Source: Comamonadaceae bacterium | Lineage (GTDB): Bacteria; Pseudomonadota; Gammaproteobacteria; Burkholderiales; Burkholderiaceae_C | Reading direction: 5' to 3' | Length of the DNA stretch: 64,000 nucleotides | NCBI GenBank assembly: GCA_027488735.1 | Contig: JAIYBB010000011.1 | Location: 33,002 to 97,001 of the forward strand | Shown: in pieces, positions 16,161 through 26,328 of the stretch | How the letters are laid out: every line of letters begins with the position of its first letter | How positions within the stretch are numbered: position 1 is the stretch's first letter | Translations under genes and position numbers: made by a program | The notes under the pieces: generated by a model | Told to the model about the DNA's origin: nothing | The model's database searches: none | Seen by the model: the letters and a program-made list of their open reading frames with translations, nothing else

Positions 16161-18008
16161 ATGTCCAAGCCTCTTTTAAATTATTCAATTAAAAACTTGA
16201 TACAGTTAATATTAAGGCTTTGGCATCATCTTGGAGGGCGACGTAGACGACAATTTATAATGCTGCTCGGGCTAATGATTTTTACAAGTTTAGCTGAAGT
16301 AATAAGTTTAGGCGCTGTCATTCCATTTCTTGGCATCTTAATTTCACCTGAAAAATTTTATACATATCCTGGAGTTAAAAATTTTTTTGAATCATATGTG
16401 ATTTTGAATACTTCAGAACTAGTACTTTTTTTATCTGCAAGCTTTGCAATATTAGCTTTAATAGCAGGATGTTGCAGGGTAATATTAATATGGTTTAGCA
16501 CGCGTTTATCCTTTGCAAGTGGTGCCGACATTAGCTCCAAGGTATATGAAGCAACTTTATATCAGCCTTACGAGACCCATATAAATAGAAACAGTGGTGA
16601 CGTCATAAACACAATTATACATCGTGTTAATGGAATTGTTTTTTGGATAATCCTTCCAGTAATCGCATTAATAAGCTCTATTATACTTATAATTTCAATT
16701 ACTACAACATTAATTATTATAGATGCAACAGTAGCAGTCACTGCTACAATTTTTTTTGGTTTAAGTTATTTATTAGTTTCTCTTGCAACGCGCAAAAAAA
16801 TTCTTGCAAATGGAGCTAGTATTAATGAAGAGCAAACATATGTTATCAAAGCCCTACAAGAGGGTCTTGGAGGAATTAGAGATGTATTGCTTGAGGGTAC
16901 ACAAGACTATTACTCTCGTATTTATAAGCAGGCAGATAGGCGTTTGCGACGTGCCTATGGAGGAAATACATTTATCAGTAATTGTCCTAGACCAATAATC
17001 GAATCTCTTGGTATTGTTTTGATAGCGATACTTGCATTATATCTTTCAAATCAATCAGGAGGAATCTCAAGCGCATTACCGATCTTAGGAGCCCTAGCGT
17101 TGGGCGCACAACGTATTCTTCCTGCACTTCAGCAGGCTTATGGCTCATGGTCTAACATAATTGGAGGTTATTCAGCATTAGTGGACATAATTGATCTGTT
17201 AGAAGAACCTATAAACAAAAAGAAGAATAATGGATTGCCAAATGTACCATTTAAAACTTCAATAGAATTAAAAAATATAAATTTCAATTATTTTAATTCA
17301 GAAAAAAATATTATTAATGGATTGAACTTAACTATAAAAAAGGGTAGCCGAATAGCGCTAGTTGGAAGAACAGGCAGTGGTAAAAGTACATCTCTTGATA
17401 TTTTAATGGGGTTACTAAAACCATCTAGTGGCCAACTTTTAGTAGATGGAAAACTAGTCGAAGGTGAAGATTTAAGAGCATTTCAAATGAAAATTGCACA
17501 TGTACCGCAAAGCATATATCTTGCAGATTGTACATTTGCAGAAAATATAGCATTTGGAATTGCTAAAGACAAAATAGATTTCAAAAATGTGATTGAAGCT
17601 GCTAATAAGGCTCAAATATCAGAATTTATAGAACAAAACATTGATGGATATAACGGAATTGTGGGCGAAAGGGGAATACGACTATCAGGTGGTCAAAAAC
17701 AACGAATTGGAATTGCTCGTGCACTTTACAAAAAGGCCGAAATACTTGTGTTAGATGAGGCGACCAGTGCATTGGACAATTCAACTGAAAAATATATACT
17801 CAATTCCTTAAATAACTTAAATAAAAATATAACTATCGTTATTGTCGCTCACCGTTTATCTACAGTAAAAGAATGTGATCTTATTTATGAATTTGAAGAT
17901 GGGAAAATAATCGCATATGGAAAATTTGATCAATTAATAGAAAAAAGTGCATCATTTAGAAAAATGGCGATGAACACAATTCAAAATAATGTAAATAAAT
18001 CATACTAA
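16161..18008 (+). CDS. ABC-type lipid-linked oligosaccharide flippase (PglK-like)
   Basis: This 615-residue half-transporter has about six membrane helices in residues 30-330 and an ATPase domain after about 360. Visible are Walker A GRTGSGKST, signature LSGGQKQR, Walker B ILVLDEATS and switch HRLS. The combination and length fit PglK/WlaB-type flippases, which move undecaprenyl-linked glycans to the periplasmic side. No Wzx flippase is present, so it probably takes that role. It sits just before a Wzy-like polymerase gene. DNA here is strongly AT-rich compared with manC. Confidence 0.87.
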   Translation: MSKPLLNYSIKNLIQLILRLWHHLGGRRRRQFIMLLGLMIFTSLAEVISLGAVIPFLGILISPEKFYTYPGVKNFFESYVILNTSELVLFLSASFAILALIAGCCRVILIWFSTRLSFASGADISSKVYEATLYQPYETHINRNSGDVINTIIHRVNGIVFWIILPVIALISSIILIISITTTLIIIDATVAVTATIFFGLSYLLVSLATRKKILANGASINEEQTYVIKALQEGLGGIRDVLLEGTQDYYSRIYKQADRRLRRAYGGNTFISNCPRPIIESLGIVLIAILALYLSNQSGGISSALPILGALALGAQRILPALQQAYGSWSNIIGGYSALVDIIDLLEEPINKKKNNGLPNVPFKTSIELKNINFNYFNSEKNIINGLNLTIKKGSRIALVGRTGSGKSTSLDILMGLLKPSSGQLLVDGKLVEGEDLRAFQMKIAHVPQSIYLADCTFAENIAFGIAKDKIDFKNVIEAANKAQISEFIEQNIDGYNGIVGERGIRLSGGQKQRIGIARALYKKAEILVLDEATSALDNSTEKYILNSLNNLNKNITIVIVAHRLSTVKECDLIYEFEDGKIIAYGKFDQLIEKSASFRKMAMNTIQNNVNKSY

Positions 18009-18026
18009 TGTAATATTTTGTGAAAT

Positions 18027-19541
18027 ATGATTAGACTAAATAAAATATCAATTAACATAGAATGTGGACTGGCTATAGCTAACGCGATTTTATTTTTAGC
18101 GTTATCTAATGTAATAATGATCTTCAAACCACTAAATAGTACTATAATATTAACTCCAAACTTAATTTACTTCATATTATCAGTGTATATATGGTTCAGA
18201 ATGATAAATAAAGGTTGGATCTTAACACCATTAGGTTGGTATATAATAGGTTCAGGAATATTTTTTGGTATCGGGGTAATAAGTGGTGGAATGCATGTTT
18301 ATACATGGGCACCAAGTATTATCACTGAATCCAATCAACATATACTCAAAATAAATTTAATAAACTCATTCTCTATATTAATAATAACAACAGTAGCATC
18401 TCTTATCATAAATAATATAGATAAATTAAAAAATGAATTGAAAAGTACAATATGTTTAGAAACCTCAAAAAACACCCATAATTTAATTATTATAGTTTGT
18501 TTTTTAATAATAATATCAAAAATATTTTATTTCCCTGAAAGTGACAATGAAATTTTGAATAGTTTCTTAGCAAAAGCATACTTTATTTTACCTTCAATAT
18601 TTATCATACTAGGAATATTGCATAATAAGTTAAATAAAATAACATTATTAATGGTTTACCTAGCATTAATAATTCAAACAATTTTAGGCTCTTTGTTATT
18701 ATCAAAATTTGAAATAATAATTCCTTTTATGGCCTTTGTGTGCGGCGTCATATATACATCACGAAATCTTAAGTCATTTGTTATTTTAATAGTAGTTTCA
18801 GTTTTTTTATTTATAATATTTAATCCGATAGTAGCTTTAGGGAGACTTCATCACGAATATAGTGCGCAAAATAATAATTTTATTGAGAGAGTTATAATAG
18901 TAAAGAATGTAATTCAAAAAACAATCGTAGGTGAAAAAAAATATCTAAATCCGATAGGAACGATCAATAATCCAAATATTTATGAAAGGAATACTTTTAA
19001 AGAGAGAATACATTCAATAGCACGAAGATTTGATGTAGCATCGGTACAGGGTTATCTAATAAATAAATATGATACTGGAAGTCCTGGTAATTCATTAGTA
19101 GATTTTTGGGCTGTTTTAGTTCCAAGAGTTATTTGGCATGAAAAACCAATTATCACCAGATATGGGAACATATTAAGTGTTGAATATCATGACAATAATT
19201 ATGAACATTTTCATAGTGCAATGGCGCCAACATACACAGGTGAAGCTTATTGGAACTACGGCTGGAATGGAGTGCTGCTAATTTCAATATATCTTGGAAT
19301 ATGCTTTGGAATACTGTCTAAAATTTCATTACAAATAAATAATAAAAATATTGGTTACTTATTTATATCATTTCAAGCAATAATTTCAGCAGTTTTTATT
19401 GAGTCATGGATTACTCCTACCTATATTGGAGGAATGGCTTTAATATTCATAATTTATTATAGTATCAATATTTGTTTTAGTATATCCAATCATATTATTA
19501 GTAACAATAAATATAAAATTATTCAGAAAAAATCTACATAA
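18027..19541 (+). CDS. Wzy-like O-antigen/capsule polymerase (multi-spanning membrane protein)
   Basis: The 504-residue protein is very hydrophobic with about 11-12 membrane helices and one large loop (about residues 275-400). The loop contains PGNSLVDFWAVLVPRVIWHEKP and the motif FHSAMAPTYTGEAYWNYGW, typical of EpsG/Wzy-type polymerases that handle polyprenyl-linked repeat units. Sequence conservation in this family is low, so the call rests on topology, the loop motif and position directly after a flippase. The gene is among the most AT-rich of the window (one 60-base sample has 11 G/C), suggesting transfer. Confidence 0.72.
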   Translation: MIRLNKISINIECGLAIANAILFLALSNVIMIFKPLNSTIILTPNLIYFILSVYIWFRMINKGWILTPLGWYIIGSGIFFGIGVISGGMHVYTWAPSIITESNQHILKINLINSFSILIITTVASLIINNIDKLKNELKSTICLETSKNTHNLIIIVCFLIIISKIFYFPESDNEILNSFLAKAYFILPSIFIILGILHNKLNKITLLMVYLALIIQTILGSLLLSKFEIIIPFMAFVCGVIYTSRNLKSFVILIVVSVFLFIIFNPIVALGRLHHEYSAQNNNFIERVIIVKNVIQKTIVGEKKYLNPIGTINNPNIYERNTFKERIHSIARRFDVASVQGYLINKYDTGSPGNSLVDFWAVLVPRVIWHEKPIITRYGNILSVEYHDNNYEHFHSAMAPTYTGEAYWNYGWNGVLLISIYLGICFGILSKISLQINNKNIGYLFISFQAIISAVFIESWITPTYIGGMALIFIIYYSINICFSISNHIISNNKYKIIQKKST

Positions 19542-20602
19542 TGCCAACTAAAAAAATTGATAAAAATATACTATATATTGGTGATTTAAATGAGGGCACT
19601 CGTTCACTTATGAGATATAATACAATAAATGAAATTTATTCAAACGTATCATCTTTAAGCAATACAGTAACACCCTTCATTGCTGGTGTTCATACTGAAA
19701 GTTTTATCGCAAGAATATTTCACAAGTTACAGTTACCTTTAGATAATGCTAAAATCAATAAAAAAATTAATGATTTAATTATCAAAAAATTAGCTTTAGA
19801 CATTGTATTTATTGAAAAATCAAATATGATAAAGCCGAGTACTATAACTAATATAGCAAAAAGATTTCCTGAGTCGAAAATAATATCATTATCTGAAGAC
19901 GATATGTATGCAAAGCACAATAGTAGCATATATTACCGAAAATCTATTAAATACTATGATGCGATATTTACAACAAAGAAATATAATCTTCATGAATTAA
20001 TGAAAATTGGCGCAAGAAGAACCGAATTATTTTTAGATTCATTCAATGAAGAATTACATAAGCCACTTCAGGAATTTGAAAAAATTGAAAATAAAGATAT
20101 AGATATATCATTTATTGGAACGTTTGAAAAAGAACGCTCAGAAACTTTGCTTTGGTTAGCTGAGAATGGAATTAAAATAATAGTGTATGGTAACGGATGG
20201 AATAAATTGGTAGGAAAGCATCCAAATCTTTTTATAAGTAAATTTGCCATATATGGTGAAGAATATGTCAAAACTATAAATCGAACGAAAATTAATCTAT
20301 GTTTTTTGCGCAAAATAAATAGAGATCAAGTTACATGCAGGTCAATGGAAATTCCAGGATGCGGCGGTTTTCTTTTGGCCGAAAGAACAGAAAGACATAA
20401 AGAATTTTTTAAGGAAGGGCAAGAAGCTGAATTTTTTTCTAGTAATCATGAATTGTTATTGAAAATAAATTATTATTTAAAAAATAGTATTAAAATAATA
20501 GAAATAGGTAAAGCAGGAAGAAAAAAATGCATAGACTCAGGCTATACAATGAGGCAGCAGATTGTAAATATTTTTAATTTAATAGATACAATAAAAAAAT
20601 AA
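19541..20602 (+). CDS. CgeB-like glycosyltransferase
   Basis: The protein has 353 residues with no membrane segment. The C-terminal part is typical of the CgeB/Glyco_trans_1_2 group: [19 protein letters not shown], the [16 protein letters not shown] block and a final helical region [18 protein letters not shown] middle segment [15 protein letters not shown] resembles the linker strand found in GT-B enzymes. Start and previous stop overlap by one base (TAATG). The donor sugar is unknown. Very AT-rich, like its neighbours. Confidence 0.72.
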   Translation: MPTKKIDKNILYIGDLNEGTRSLMRYNTINEIYSNVSSLSNTVTPFIAGVHTESFIARIFHKLQLPLDNAKINKKINDLIIKKLALDIVFIEKSNMIKPSTITNIAKRFPESKIISLSEDDMYAKHNSSIYYRKSIKYYDAIFTTKKYNLHELMKIGARRTELFLDSFNEELHKPLQEFEKIENKDIDISFIGTFEKERSETLLWLAENGIKIIVYGNGWNKLVGKHPNLFISKFAIYGEEYVKTINRTKINLCFLRKINRDQVTCRSMEIPGCGGFLLAERTERHKEFFKEGQEAEFFSSNHELLLKINYYLKNSIKIIEIGKAGRKKCIDSGYTMRQQIVNIFNLIDTIKK

Positions 20603-20621
20603 AATAAAGAATGGAATAAAT

Positions 20622-21563
20622 ATGATTAAAAAAAGGGTGCTTGTAACTGGTGGTGCTGGTTTTCTTGGTTCACATTTATGTGAAAGACTAATTCTAAATA
20701 ATTGTGATGTATTGTGCGTAGATAATTTTTATAGTGGATACAAAGCTAATATTGCACACTTATTAAATAATAATAATTTTGAATTCATAAGACATGATGT
20801 TACCTTCCCGCTGTACGTTGAGGTTGATGAAATATACAATTTAGCTTGCCCAGCTTCACCATTCTTTTATCAATCGGATCCAGTTCAGACAACAAAGACG
20901 AGCGTACATGGCGCTATCAATCTACTCGGTCTAGCCAAGCGGACTAAGGCGAAGATTTTCCAAGCCTCTACCAGCGAAGTTTATGGCGATCCGTCAGTAA
21001 ATCCACAAACAGAGGGATATTGGGGTAACGTTAATCCGATAGGAGTCAGATCTTGTTATGACGAAGGAAAACGCTGCGCTGAGACACTTTTTTTTGATTA
21101 CTGGCGGCAACATAAAGTAGCAATTAAGGTTGCGCGTATTTTTAATACCTACGGTCCTCGCATGCACCCCAATGATGGGCGCGTGGTGTCCAACTTCATC
21201 GTTCAGGCTTTAAATGGAGATCCGATCACACTTTATGGCGATGGCAGTCAGACACGGTCATTCTGCTATGTAGACGATTTGATCGAGGCCATGATACGTA
21301 TCATGGACACTGATTCAGAGGTGACTGGACCGATCAACATTGGTAACCCTGTAGAGTTCACGATCAAGCAGTTGGCAGAATTAATCATAGCCCAGACTAA
21401 ATCAAGCTCTACAATCATATGTCGGAATTTGCCAAAGGATGACCCAAAACAACGGCAACCAGATATCACCTTTGCGCGTGACACCCTTGGATGGGAGCCG
21501 ACAGTCCAGCTTTACGAAGGTCTGACGAAAACCATTGCATACTTCAAGACTATTCTCAGATAA
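20622..21563 (+). CDS. UDP-glucuronate decarboxylase (UDP-xylose synthase)
   Basis: The 313-residue SDR enzyme decarboxylates UDP-glucuronate to UDP-xylose. It has GGAGFLGSH at 10-18, the conserved [12 protein letters not shown] block, STSEVYGDP (Thr117, Glu119), Tyr146-x3-Lys150 in SCYDEGKR, and [18 protein letters not shown]. The UXS-specific arginine block is intact, so it is more likely UXS than a GalE-type epimerase. It uses the product of ugd at the start of the locus. Base composition changes inside the gene: the first about 250 bases are AT-rich, the rest near 45% GC, which suggests a recombination junction near 20870. Confidence 0.9.
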   Translation: MIKKRVLVTGGAGFLGSHLCERLILNNCDVLCVDNFYSGYKANIAHLLNNNNFEFIRHDVTFPLYVEVDEIYNLACPASPFFYQSDPVQTTKTSVHGAINLLGLAKRTKAKIFQASTSEVYGDPSVNPQTEGYWGNVNPIGVRSCYDEGKRCAETLFFDYWRQHKVAIKVARIFNTYGPRMHPNDGRVVSNFIVQALNGDPITLYGDGSQTRSFCYVDDLIEAMIRIMDTDSEVTGPINIGNPVEFTIKQLAELIIAQTKSSSTIICRNLPKDDPKQRQPDITFARDTLGWEPTVQLYEGLTKTIAYFKTILR

Positions 21564-21571
21564 GTCACGGT

Positions 21572-22630
21572 ATGAATACGAGAGCCCTTTTTCTAAGCGG
21601 TGATATGTCTTCCATCGGCGGCATTGAAAAATATAATCGTGATTTTATTGCCGCACTTGAAACAGCTGGAGTCAAGGTACACACTGTTCAGCGCCGTGTC
21701 GGCGGATTGGGTAGTAAAGTTAGGTTTTTTCTAGAAACATTGCTTGGTCTTCTAATCTTCCGACCTACCTACCTAGTTTGCGGCCACTTATATTTTTCTC
21801 CAATGGCCATAATTGCAAACACCCTGCTAGGATTGCGCTACTCGCTGTCACTATATGGTATCGAGGCCATCCGGATCGACAAGTCAATACATAAAAAGGC
21901 AATTTGCCGAGCAGACAGAGTGATTGTCATATCCGAGTACACAAAGCAACTTGTCACTCGTCAGTTTCCTCTCGATCCGGAAAAGCTATTCATGTTGATC
22001 AGTTCAGTAGATGAGGAGCGTTACTTTCTGATACCTGGCAGGGAAAAGCTCAAAAAAAAGTATGGTCTTGAAGACCATCAGGTTATATTAACCTTGTCAC
22101 GTTTGTCTTCTGGCGAAGAAAAAGGACAACACCGTGTCCTAGTTGCCATGCCGGAGGTATTGAAGCGATATCCCGAAGCAAGGTATGTCGTTGCTGGCCC
22201 GGGCATCGATGATCGCATTACCAAGGTGCTTACCGATTACCCAAGCCTAAAAAGAAGCTTGGTACAAATTGGTCCAGTAAGCGAGGAGCAAAAACTGGAA
22301 CTCTATAACTTGTGTGATGTGTTCATCCTGCCTTCAAAAAATGAAGGATTCGGAATAGTTTTCATTGAAGCGCTTGCCTGTGGCGCACAGGTCATAGCTT
22401 CAGACGCCTATGGTTGTCGAGAAGGACTGCGCGATGGGCTGTTGGGAGCTCTGGTTAATCCTGACGATTCAGTATCCATCAGTCGCGCAATCCTGAATGC
22501 GCTCGACCGTAGTTCGTATCTCAATGAAAAACAGAGAATATCTAACCGCAGTAAAACAATGGAAATTTACAGCTACCAGGCTTGGTGTGAAACCGTAAAG
22601 ACACTTGCAGAAAGAATGGTTGCCAGATGA
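21572..22630 (+). CDS. GT4-family glycosyltransferase
   Basis: The 352-residue protein has a GT-B fold with a GT4 C-terminal domain: LTLSRLSSGEEKGQHRVLVAM, YVVAGPG, and the donor-binding EGFGIVFIEALACGAQVIASD. The N-terminus MNTRALFLSGDMSSIGGIEKYNRD is typical of acceptor-binding domains. The ATG at 21572 is 8 bases after the UXS stop; an earlier in-frame start would overlap that gene without adding family sequence. Its end overlaps the next gene by 4 bases (ATGA). Sugar specificity cannot be told. Confidence 0.85.
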   Translation: MNTRALFLSGDMSSIGGIEKYNRDFIAALETAGVKVHTVQRRVGGLGSKVRFFLETLLGLLIFRPTYLVCGHLYFSPMAIIANTLLGLRYSLSLYGIEAIRIDKSIHKKAICRADRVIVISEYTKQLVTRQFPLDPEKLFMLISSVDEERYFLIPGREKLKKKYGLEDHQVILTLSRLSSGEEKGQHRVLVAMPEVLKRYPEARYVVAGPGIDDRITKVLTDYPSLKRSLVQIGPVSEEQKLELYNLCDVFILPSKNEGFGIVFIEALACGAQVIASDAYGCREGLRDGLLGALVNPDDSVSISRAILNALDRSSYLNEKQRISNRSKTMEIYSYQAWCETVKTLAERMVAR

Positions 22631-23814
22631 CGAGGCTTGGCATTTTCATGTCACATCCTATTCAATACCAAATCGGCTTGCTACGCAATATCTCGAAACA
22701 TGAAGGCATCGATCTTCTGGTGAATTTTTACTGGGACTTCGGTATCAACGAAAGTTACGACCCCGAATTTGGTAGCAAGATTAAATGGGACCTGCCGCTG
22801 CTAGAGGGCTATAAATCCCAATTCATCAAAAATTATGCCAAAAAGAAATCAACCAGTTTCTTCGGTTGTATCAATCCCAGCGTCGTGCTGCCGATCCTTC
22901 GCAAGGAATACGATGTTGTCCTGATTTTCGGCTGGGCCCTGTTTTCTAACTGGCTAGTGGTGCTTGCAGCTTTCATCTCGAGTACACCTATCCTTCTTTG
23001 CTCAGAATCTCCCCTATCGCATGAGGCGTCAAAAAAAGGACTTGCTGGAAAGGTTCGTAGAGCCATTTTGAAAACCCTGTTTTCTACAATCAGCGGTTTC
23101 CCCTACATCGGTCAAGAAAATCGCCTGTTTTATGAAAGTTTCGGAATCTCACCGAAAAAACTATTTTTCGCACCTTATGCGGTCGACAATACCATGCATG
23201 ACAAGGCAAGAAAGGAAAAAAAAATCGGCAGGATCACAAATTCAAACGTGAAAATCCTGTTCGTCGGAAAATTGATTGAGAAAAAGAGGCCTATGGATCT
23301 GTTGAAAGCATTCCATTGGTTACAAGAGGAAATAGGTGAAGCAAACACTGAGCTCTGGTTCGTAGGTAGCGGGATCCAGCAGTCCTCCTTGGAAGCCTAT
23401 ATTGCAGATCACAATGTCAAAGCAGTCACTTTCTGGGGTTTTCAGAACCAAACCGAACTACCAAGTTTCTATGCTGAAGCAGATATTTTTGTACTGCCAT
23501 CAGGATACGGTGAAACATGGGGTCTTGTCGTAAACGAAGCCATGTGTCATGCCAAGCCAGTGATAGTCTCCGACCTTGTTGGGTGTGGGATGGATTTGGT
23601 TACTAGTACCAACGGTTTTCGCTTCCCCTACAAGAATGTGCCTAAGCTAGTTGATGCCCTGTACAAATTGGTTTCTGACAGCGCTCTACGCAGACGCTTC
23701 GGACAGGAGTCGCTCAGGATCATTCAGGGCTACAGTCAGGAGATTTCAGCCAGTGAAATCACCAACGCCGCGATCAAGGTCGCCCAAGGTATCGGAACTA
23801 AAGTTAATGAATGA
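22627..23814 (+). CDS. GT4-family glycosyltransferase
   Basis: This 395-residue GT-B enzyme begins MTRLGIFMSHPIQYQIGLLRNI, a start typical of polysaccharide GT4 proteins. The C-terminal domain has ILFVGKLIEKKRPMDLLKAF, GFQNQTELPSFYAEADIFVLPS and the GETWGLVVNEAMCHAKPVI donor loop. It is coupled to the preceding glycosyltransferase through a 4-base overlap, so the two may add neighbouring sugars. Followed by about 200 bases without a clear gene. Confidence 0.85.
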   Translation: MTRLGIFMSHPIQYQIGLLRNISKHEGIDLLVNFYWDFGINESYDPEFGSKIKWDLPLLEGYKSQFIKNYAKKKSTSFFGCINPSVVLPILRKEYDVVLIFGWALFSNWLVVLAAFISSTPILLCSESPLSHEASKKGLAGKVRRAILKTLFSTISGFPYIGQENRLFYESFGISPKKLFFAPYAVDNTMHDKARKEKKIGRITNSNVKILFVGKLIEKKRPMDLLKAFHWLQEEIGEANTELWFVGSGIQQSSLEAYIADHNVKAVTFWGFQNQTELPSFYAEADIFVLPSGYGETWGLVVNEAMCHAKPVIVSDLVGCGMDLVTSTNGFRFPYKNVPKLVDALYKLVSDSALRRRFGQESLRIIQGYSQEISASEITNAAIKVAQGIGTKVNE

Positions 23815-24017
23815 TACAGGCCACTGACCCAATGCAACACAATTAAAAAGAAGGGCATAGATGTCATTTTTATTGGTACCGATGAAGCAGTGTGTGCGGT
23901 AGCGATTTAATAGTTGAGTGAGCAGGATACTGCGCTCTGGTTGAGGAACGAAAGATCAAATGCTTGCGATGCTGTATCTAGCGTGAACAACGTTTTAATA
24001 ATTCTCTGGTGACTTTT
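23815..24017. other. Short gene-free stretch with a possible gene remnant
   Basis: About 200 bases separate two genes in an otherwise tightly packed locus. One frame (about 23845-23910) reads IKKKGIDVIFIGTDEAVCAV and stops, with no start codon or ribosome binding site. It might be debris of a lost sugar-biosynthesis gene. No promoter was recognised. Confidence 0.35.
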
Positions 24018-25292
24018 ATGAATACCAAAATGTATAAAAGAATTTCTTGCTGTCGAGTATGTCAGTCCAATAATTTGGCCGACGTCCTGTCGCTTGGGGA
24101 CATGGCAGTTTCCGATTTTGTGGACGATCCCATTGCTGAACCCGGCATTATGGCTCCACTCGAACTTGTTCTGTGCGATTCCCAACAGGGCGGATGCGGC
24201 CTGCTCCAACTTCGGCATACAGTTTCCAGTGAGGCGATGTATCGAAATTATTGGTATCGCTCTGGAATCAACAAAACGATGACCGATGAACTTGCTGACA
24301 TTGCTGATAACGCAAGCCGAGTTTCGAAACTTGAATCTGGCGATTTCGTTATCGACATTGGCTCTAATGACGGCACCTTGCTTCGCAGCTACAGGGTTCC
24401 CGGATTAAATACGGTGGGTTTCGAACCGGCACATAACCTTTACGAATACGGCAAAGAAGGAACTACTAAAGTCATTGCTGATTTTTTTAATCGCAGCGCT
24501 TGGACGGCTGCTTTCGGCCAAGCAAAGGCTAAGGCGATCACTGCTATCGGAATGTTCTACGACCTTGACGACCCCAACACCTTTGTCGCTGACGTATCTC
24601 AATGCCTTGACGACAATGGAGTCTTCATCATCCAGATGATGTACATGCCATTCGCGCTCGAAAGAAACGCTTTCGATGGCATCTGCCACGAGCATCTTGA
24701 ATATTACACGATGTCATCTCTGGAAAAATTGCTTGACCGGCATAGTCTAGAAATCTTTGACGTAGAGAAGCGTGAAGAGATCAACGAGGGAAGCGTCCGC
24801 TTCTACATTCGAAAAAAAAATGTCAGTCTAATAGTATCTTCAGACACCCAATCGCGGGTTGCGCAGATCAGGATTGAAGAAGAAAAACTCAGACTTGAGG
24901 AGCCCTCAACCTACGAAGCGCTCGTCGAGCGCATTCAGGATGCTAAGCAAAAGACCTTGGAATTCATACGCCAGGAAAAAAACGTGGGCAAAATTATTCA
25001 CGGGTATGCCGCGTCTACCAAGGGAAACACGACACTCCAATTTTATGGCCTAACTACGGAATTAGTTGAAGCTATTGCCGATCGAAATCCCACAAAATGG
25101 GGAAAGTACACAGTCGCATCAGGCATTCCGATCATTTCAGAAGAAGAATCGCGCCGCCAGCAACCTGACTATTACTTTGTTTTAGCTTGGCATTTTCTGC
25201 CTGAGTTTATTGAACGAGAACAAAGATTTTTGAAGAGAGGGGGCAGATTCATTGCGTCAATGCCAAATTTTTTGATTATCAGCAATGGTTGA
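24018..25292 (+). CDS. Sugar C-methyltransferase (TylC3/NovU-like, zinc-binding type)
   Basis: The 424-residue protein has the three-part layout of NDP-ketosugar C-methyltransferases. An N-terminal zinc-binding region holds Cys residues CCRVC and CGLLQL. A SAM-binding domain has VIDIGSNDGTLLRSY, with the GICHEHLEYY block nearby. The C-terminal domain (from about 300) carries HGYAASTKGNTTLQFYG and the DRNPTKWGKYTVASGIPI block. Such enzymes add a methyl branch next to a keto group of a dTDP-, UDP- or GDP-hexose. Suitable GDP-4-keto sugars are made by genes in this locus. The ATG at 24018 is used; a GTG nine bases earlier is possible. Confidence 0.82.
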   Translation: MNTKMYKRISCCRVCQSNNLADVLSLGDMAVSDFVDDPIAEPGIMAPLELVLCDSQQGGCGLLQLRHTVSSEAMYRNYWYRSGINKTMTDELADIADNASRVSKLESGDFVIDIGSNDGTLLRSYRVPGLNTVGFEPAHNLYEYGKEGTTKVIADFFNRSAWTAAFGQAKAKAITAIGMFYDLDDPNTFVADVSQCLDDNGVFIIQMMYMPFALERNAFDGICHEHLEYYTMSSLEKLLDRHSLEIFDVEKREEINEGSVRFYIRKKNVSLIVSSDTQSRVAQIRIEEEKLRLEEPSTYEALVERIQDAKQKTLEFIRQEKNVGKIIHGYAASTKGNTTLQFYGLTTELVEAIADRNPTKWGKYTVASGIPIISEEESRRQQPDYYFVLAWHFLPEFIEREQRFLKRGGRFIASMPNFLIISNG

Positions 25293-26328
25293 CATGTCTG
25301 ACTCAAAGAATGCAACGTATGAGCCTTGGTTAAGTATTTGTATTCCAACGTACAACAGACCTCTTCAATTGGAAAGGATGCTGTCAAAACTCATACCAGA
25401 GATAAATAATGGTGTCGAAATAATCATCCGAGATGATAGTGAACGTCAAGAGACTAGAATAATTGCAGAAAGAATACTAACAAATGGAAATGTAAATTAT
25501 AAATATTTCTCTGGGCCACGTATTGGTGTCGACTCTGCATCAATATTTCTATTGCAAAAAGCATCAGGCAAATATATTTGGTGGTTTAGTGATGACGATG
25601 TAATAATTTCAGGTGCAATAAAAAAAGTTAAAGAAATAATATCAACCTCAGAATATGCAACGATATGGGCGAATTTTTCATATGACAAAAAAGGAACTTT
25701 AGCAGTGGACAGAGTATCCGGTCAATTTGAGTCACCAGATGAGGCGTTGATTACACTCGGAACAAATGTAGGTTTAATTTCAACTCAAATCGTTAGAAGA
25801 GAAATTGGACTCAAAGCGATAGATTTCGCAAAAAAACATATCCATGGTTTTTCATTCGCATCAACTGCAATTTTCTTGAGATCTCTTGCCGAGGGGCCGA
25901 GTTATTTTTTCAGAGGTCCTGCAATTGAATGCAATCTAACTGAAATAGATGAAATTAAGAAGATTACAACAAAAAACGGAGAAATAGTTAACGACGGATT
26001 CAAGGTATACGGTGAATACTTTAGAAACTTAATAGTAGACTTGCCTGCACCATACTCTTGTATGGCGAAAAGGCGTTCAATATCAATAAATTTTGCATCG
26101 CTTTGGAGGGGGATGATTGTCGGAAGTATTGGTGGTTGGGACACTCCAAAAGGCAAGCGCCTGAAAATGCTACAACTTTACTGGAGCTATGCAGAATGTT
26201 ATCCAGCACTATTACTTTTGTGCCTACCTCGAAGCATAGTTACCTCCTTCTTTGCTATATATAAAATTTTCTATTCACATAGGAAATTTATTTTTGTCAA
26301 TAAGATGAGGACATTGTGGAGTAGATGA
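25285..26328 (+). CDS. GT2 glycosyltransferase, abequosyltransferase-like
   Basis: The 347-residue enzyme has LSICIPTYNRPLQLERML, IIRDDSE, and the acidic motif KYIWWFSDDDVI near residue 95, which binds metal and sugar nucleotide. The pattern YIWWFSDDD resembles the WbaV (abequosyltransferase) branch of GT2, whose known members transfer 3,6-dideoxyhexoses. It is a paralogue of the gene at 31836, sharing this motif and a C-terminal YWSYAECYPALLLLCLPRS-type segment. It overlaps the methyltransferase gene by 8 bases and the next gene by 4. The donor is inferred. Confidence 0.82.
   Translation: MVDMSDSKNATYEPWLSICIPTYNRPLQLERMLSKLIPEINNGVEIIIRDDSERQETRIIAERILTNGNVNYKYFSGPRIGVDSASIFLLQKASGKYIWWFSDDDVIISGAIKKVKEIISTSEYATIWANFSYDKKGTLAVDRVSGQFESPDEALITLGTNVGLISTQIVRREIGLKAIDFAKKHIHGFSFASTAIFLRSLAEGPSYFFRGPAIECNLTEIDEIKKITTKNGEIVNDGFKVYGEYFRNLIVDLPAPYSCMAKRRSISINFASLWRGMIVGSIGGWDTPKGKRLKMLQLYWSYAECYPALLLLCLPRSIVTSFFAIYKIFYSHRKFIFVNKMRTLWSR

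Noticed and set aside
23845..23912. Remnant of a sugar-biosynthesis gene (IKKKGIDVIFIGTDE)
   Set aside because: The frame is about 20 codons with no start signal. The likeness to known proteins is too short to support a gene or pseudogene call.
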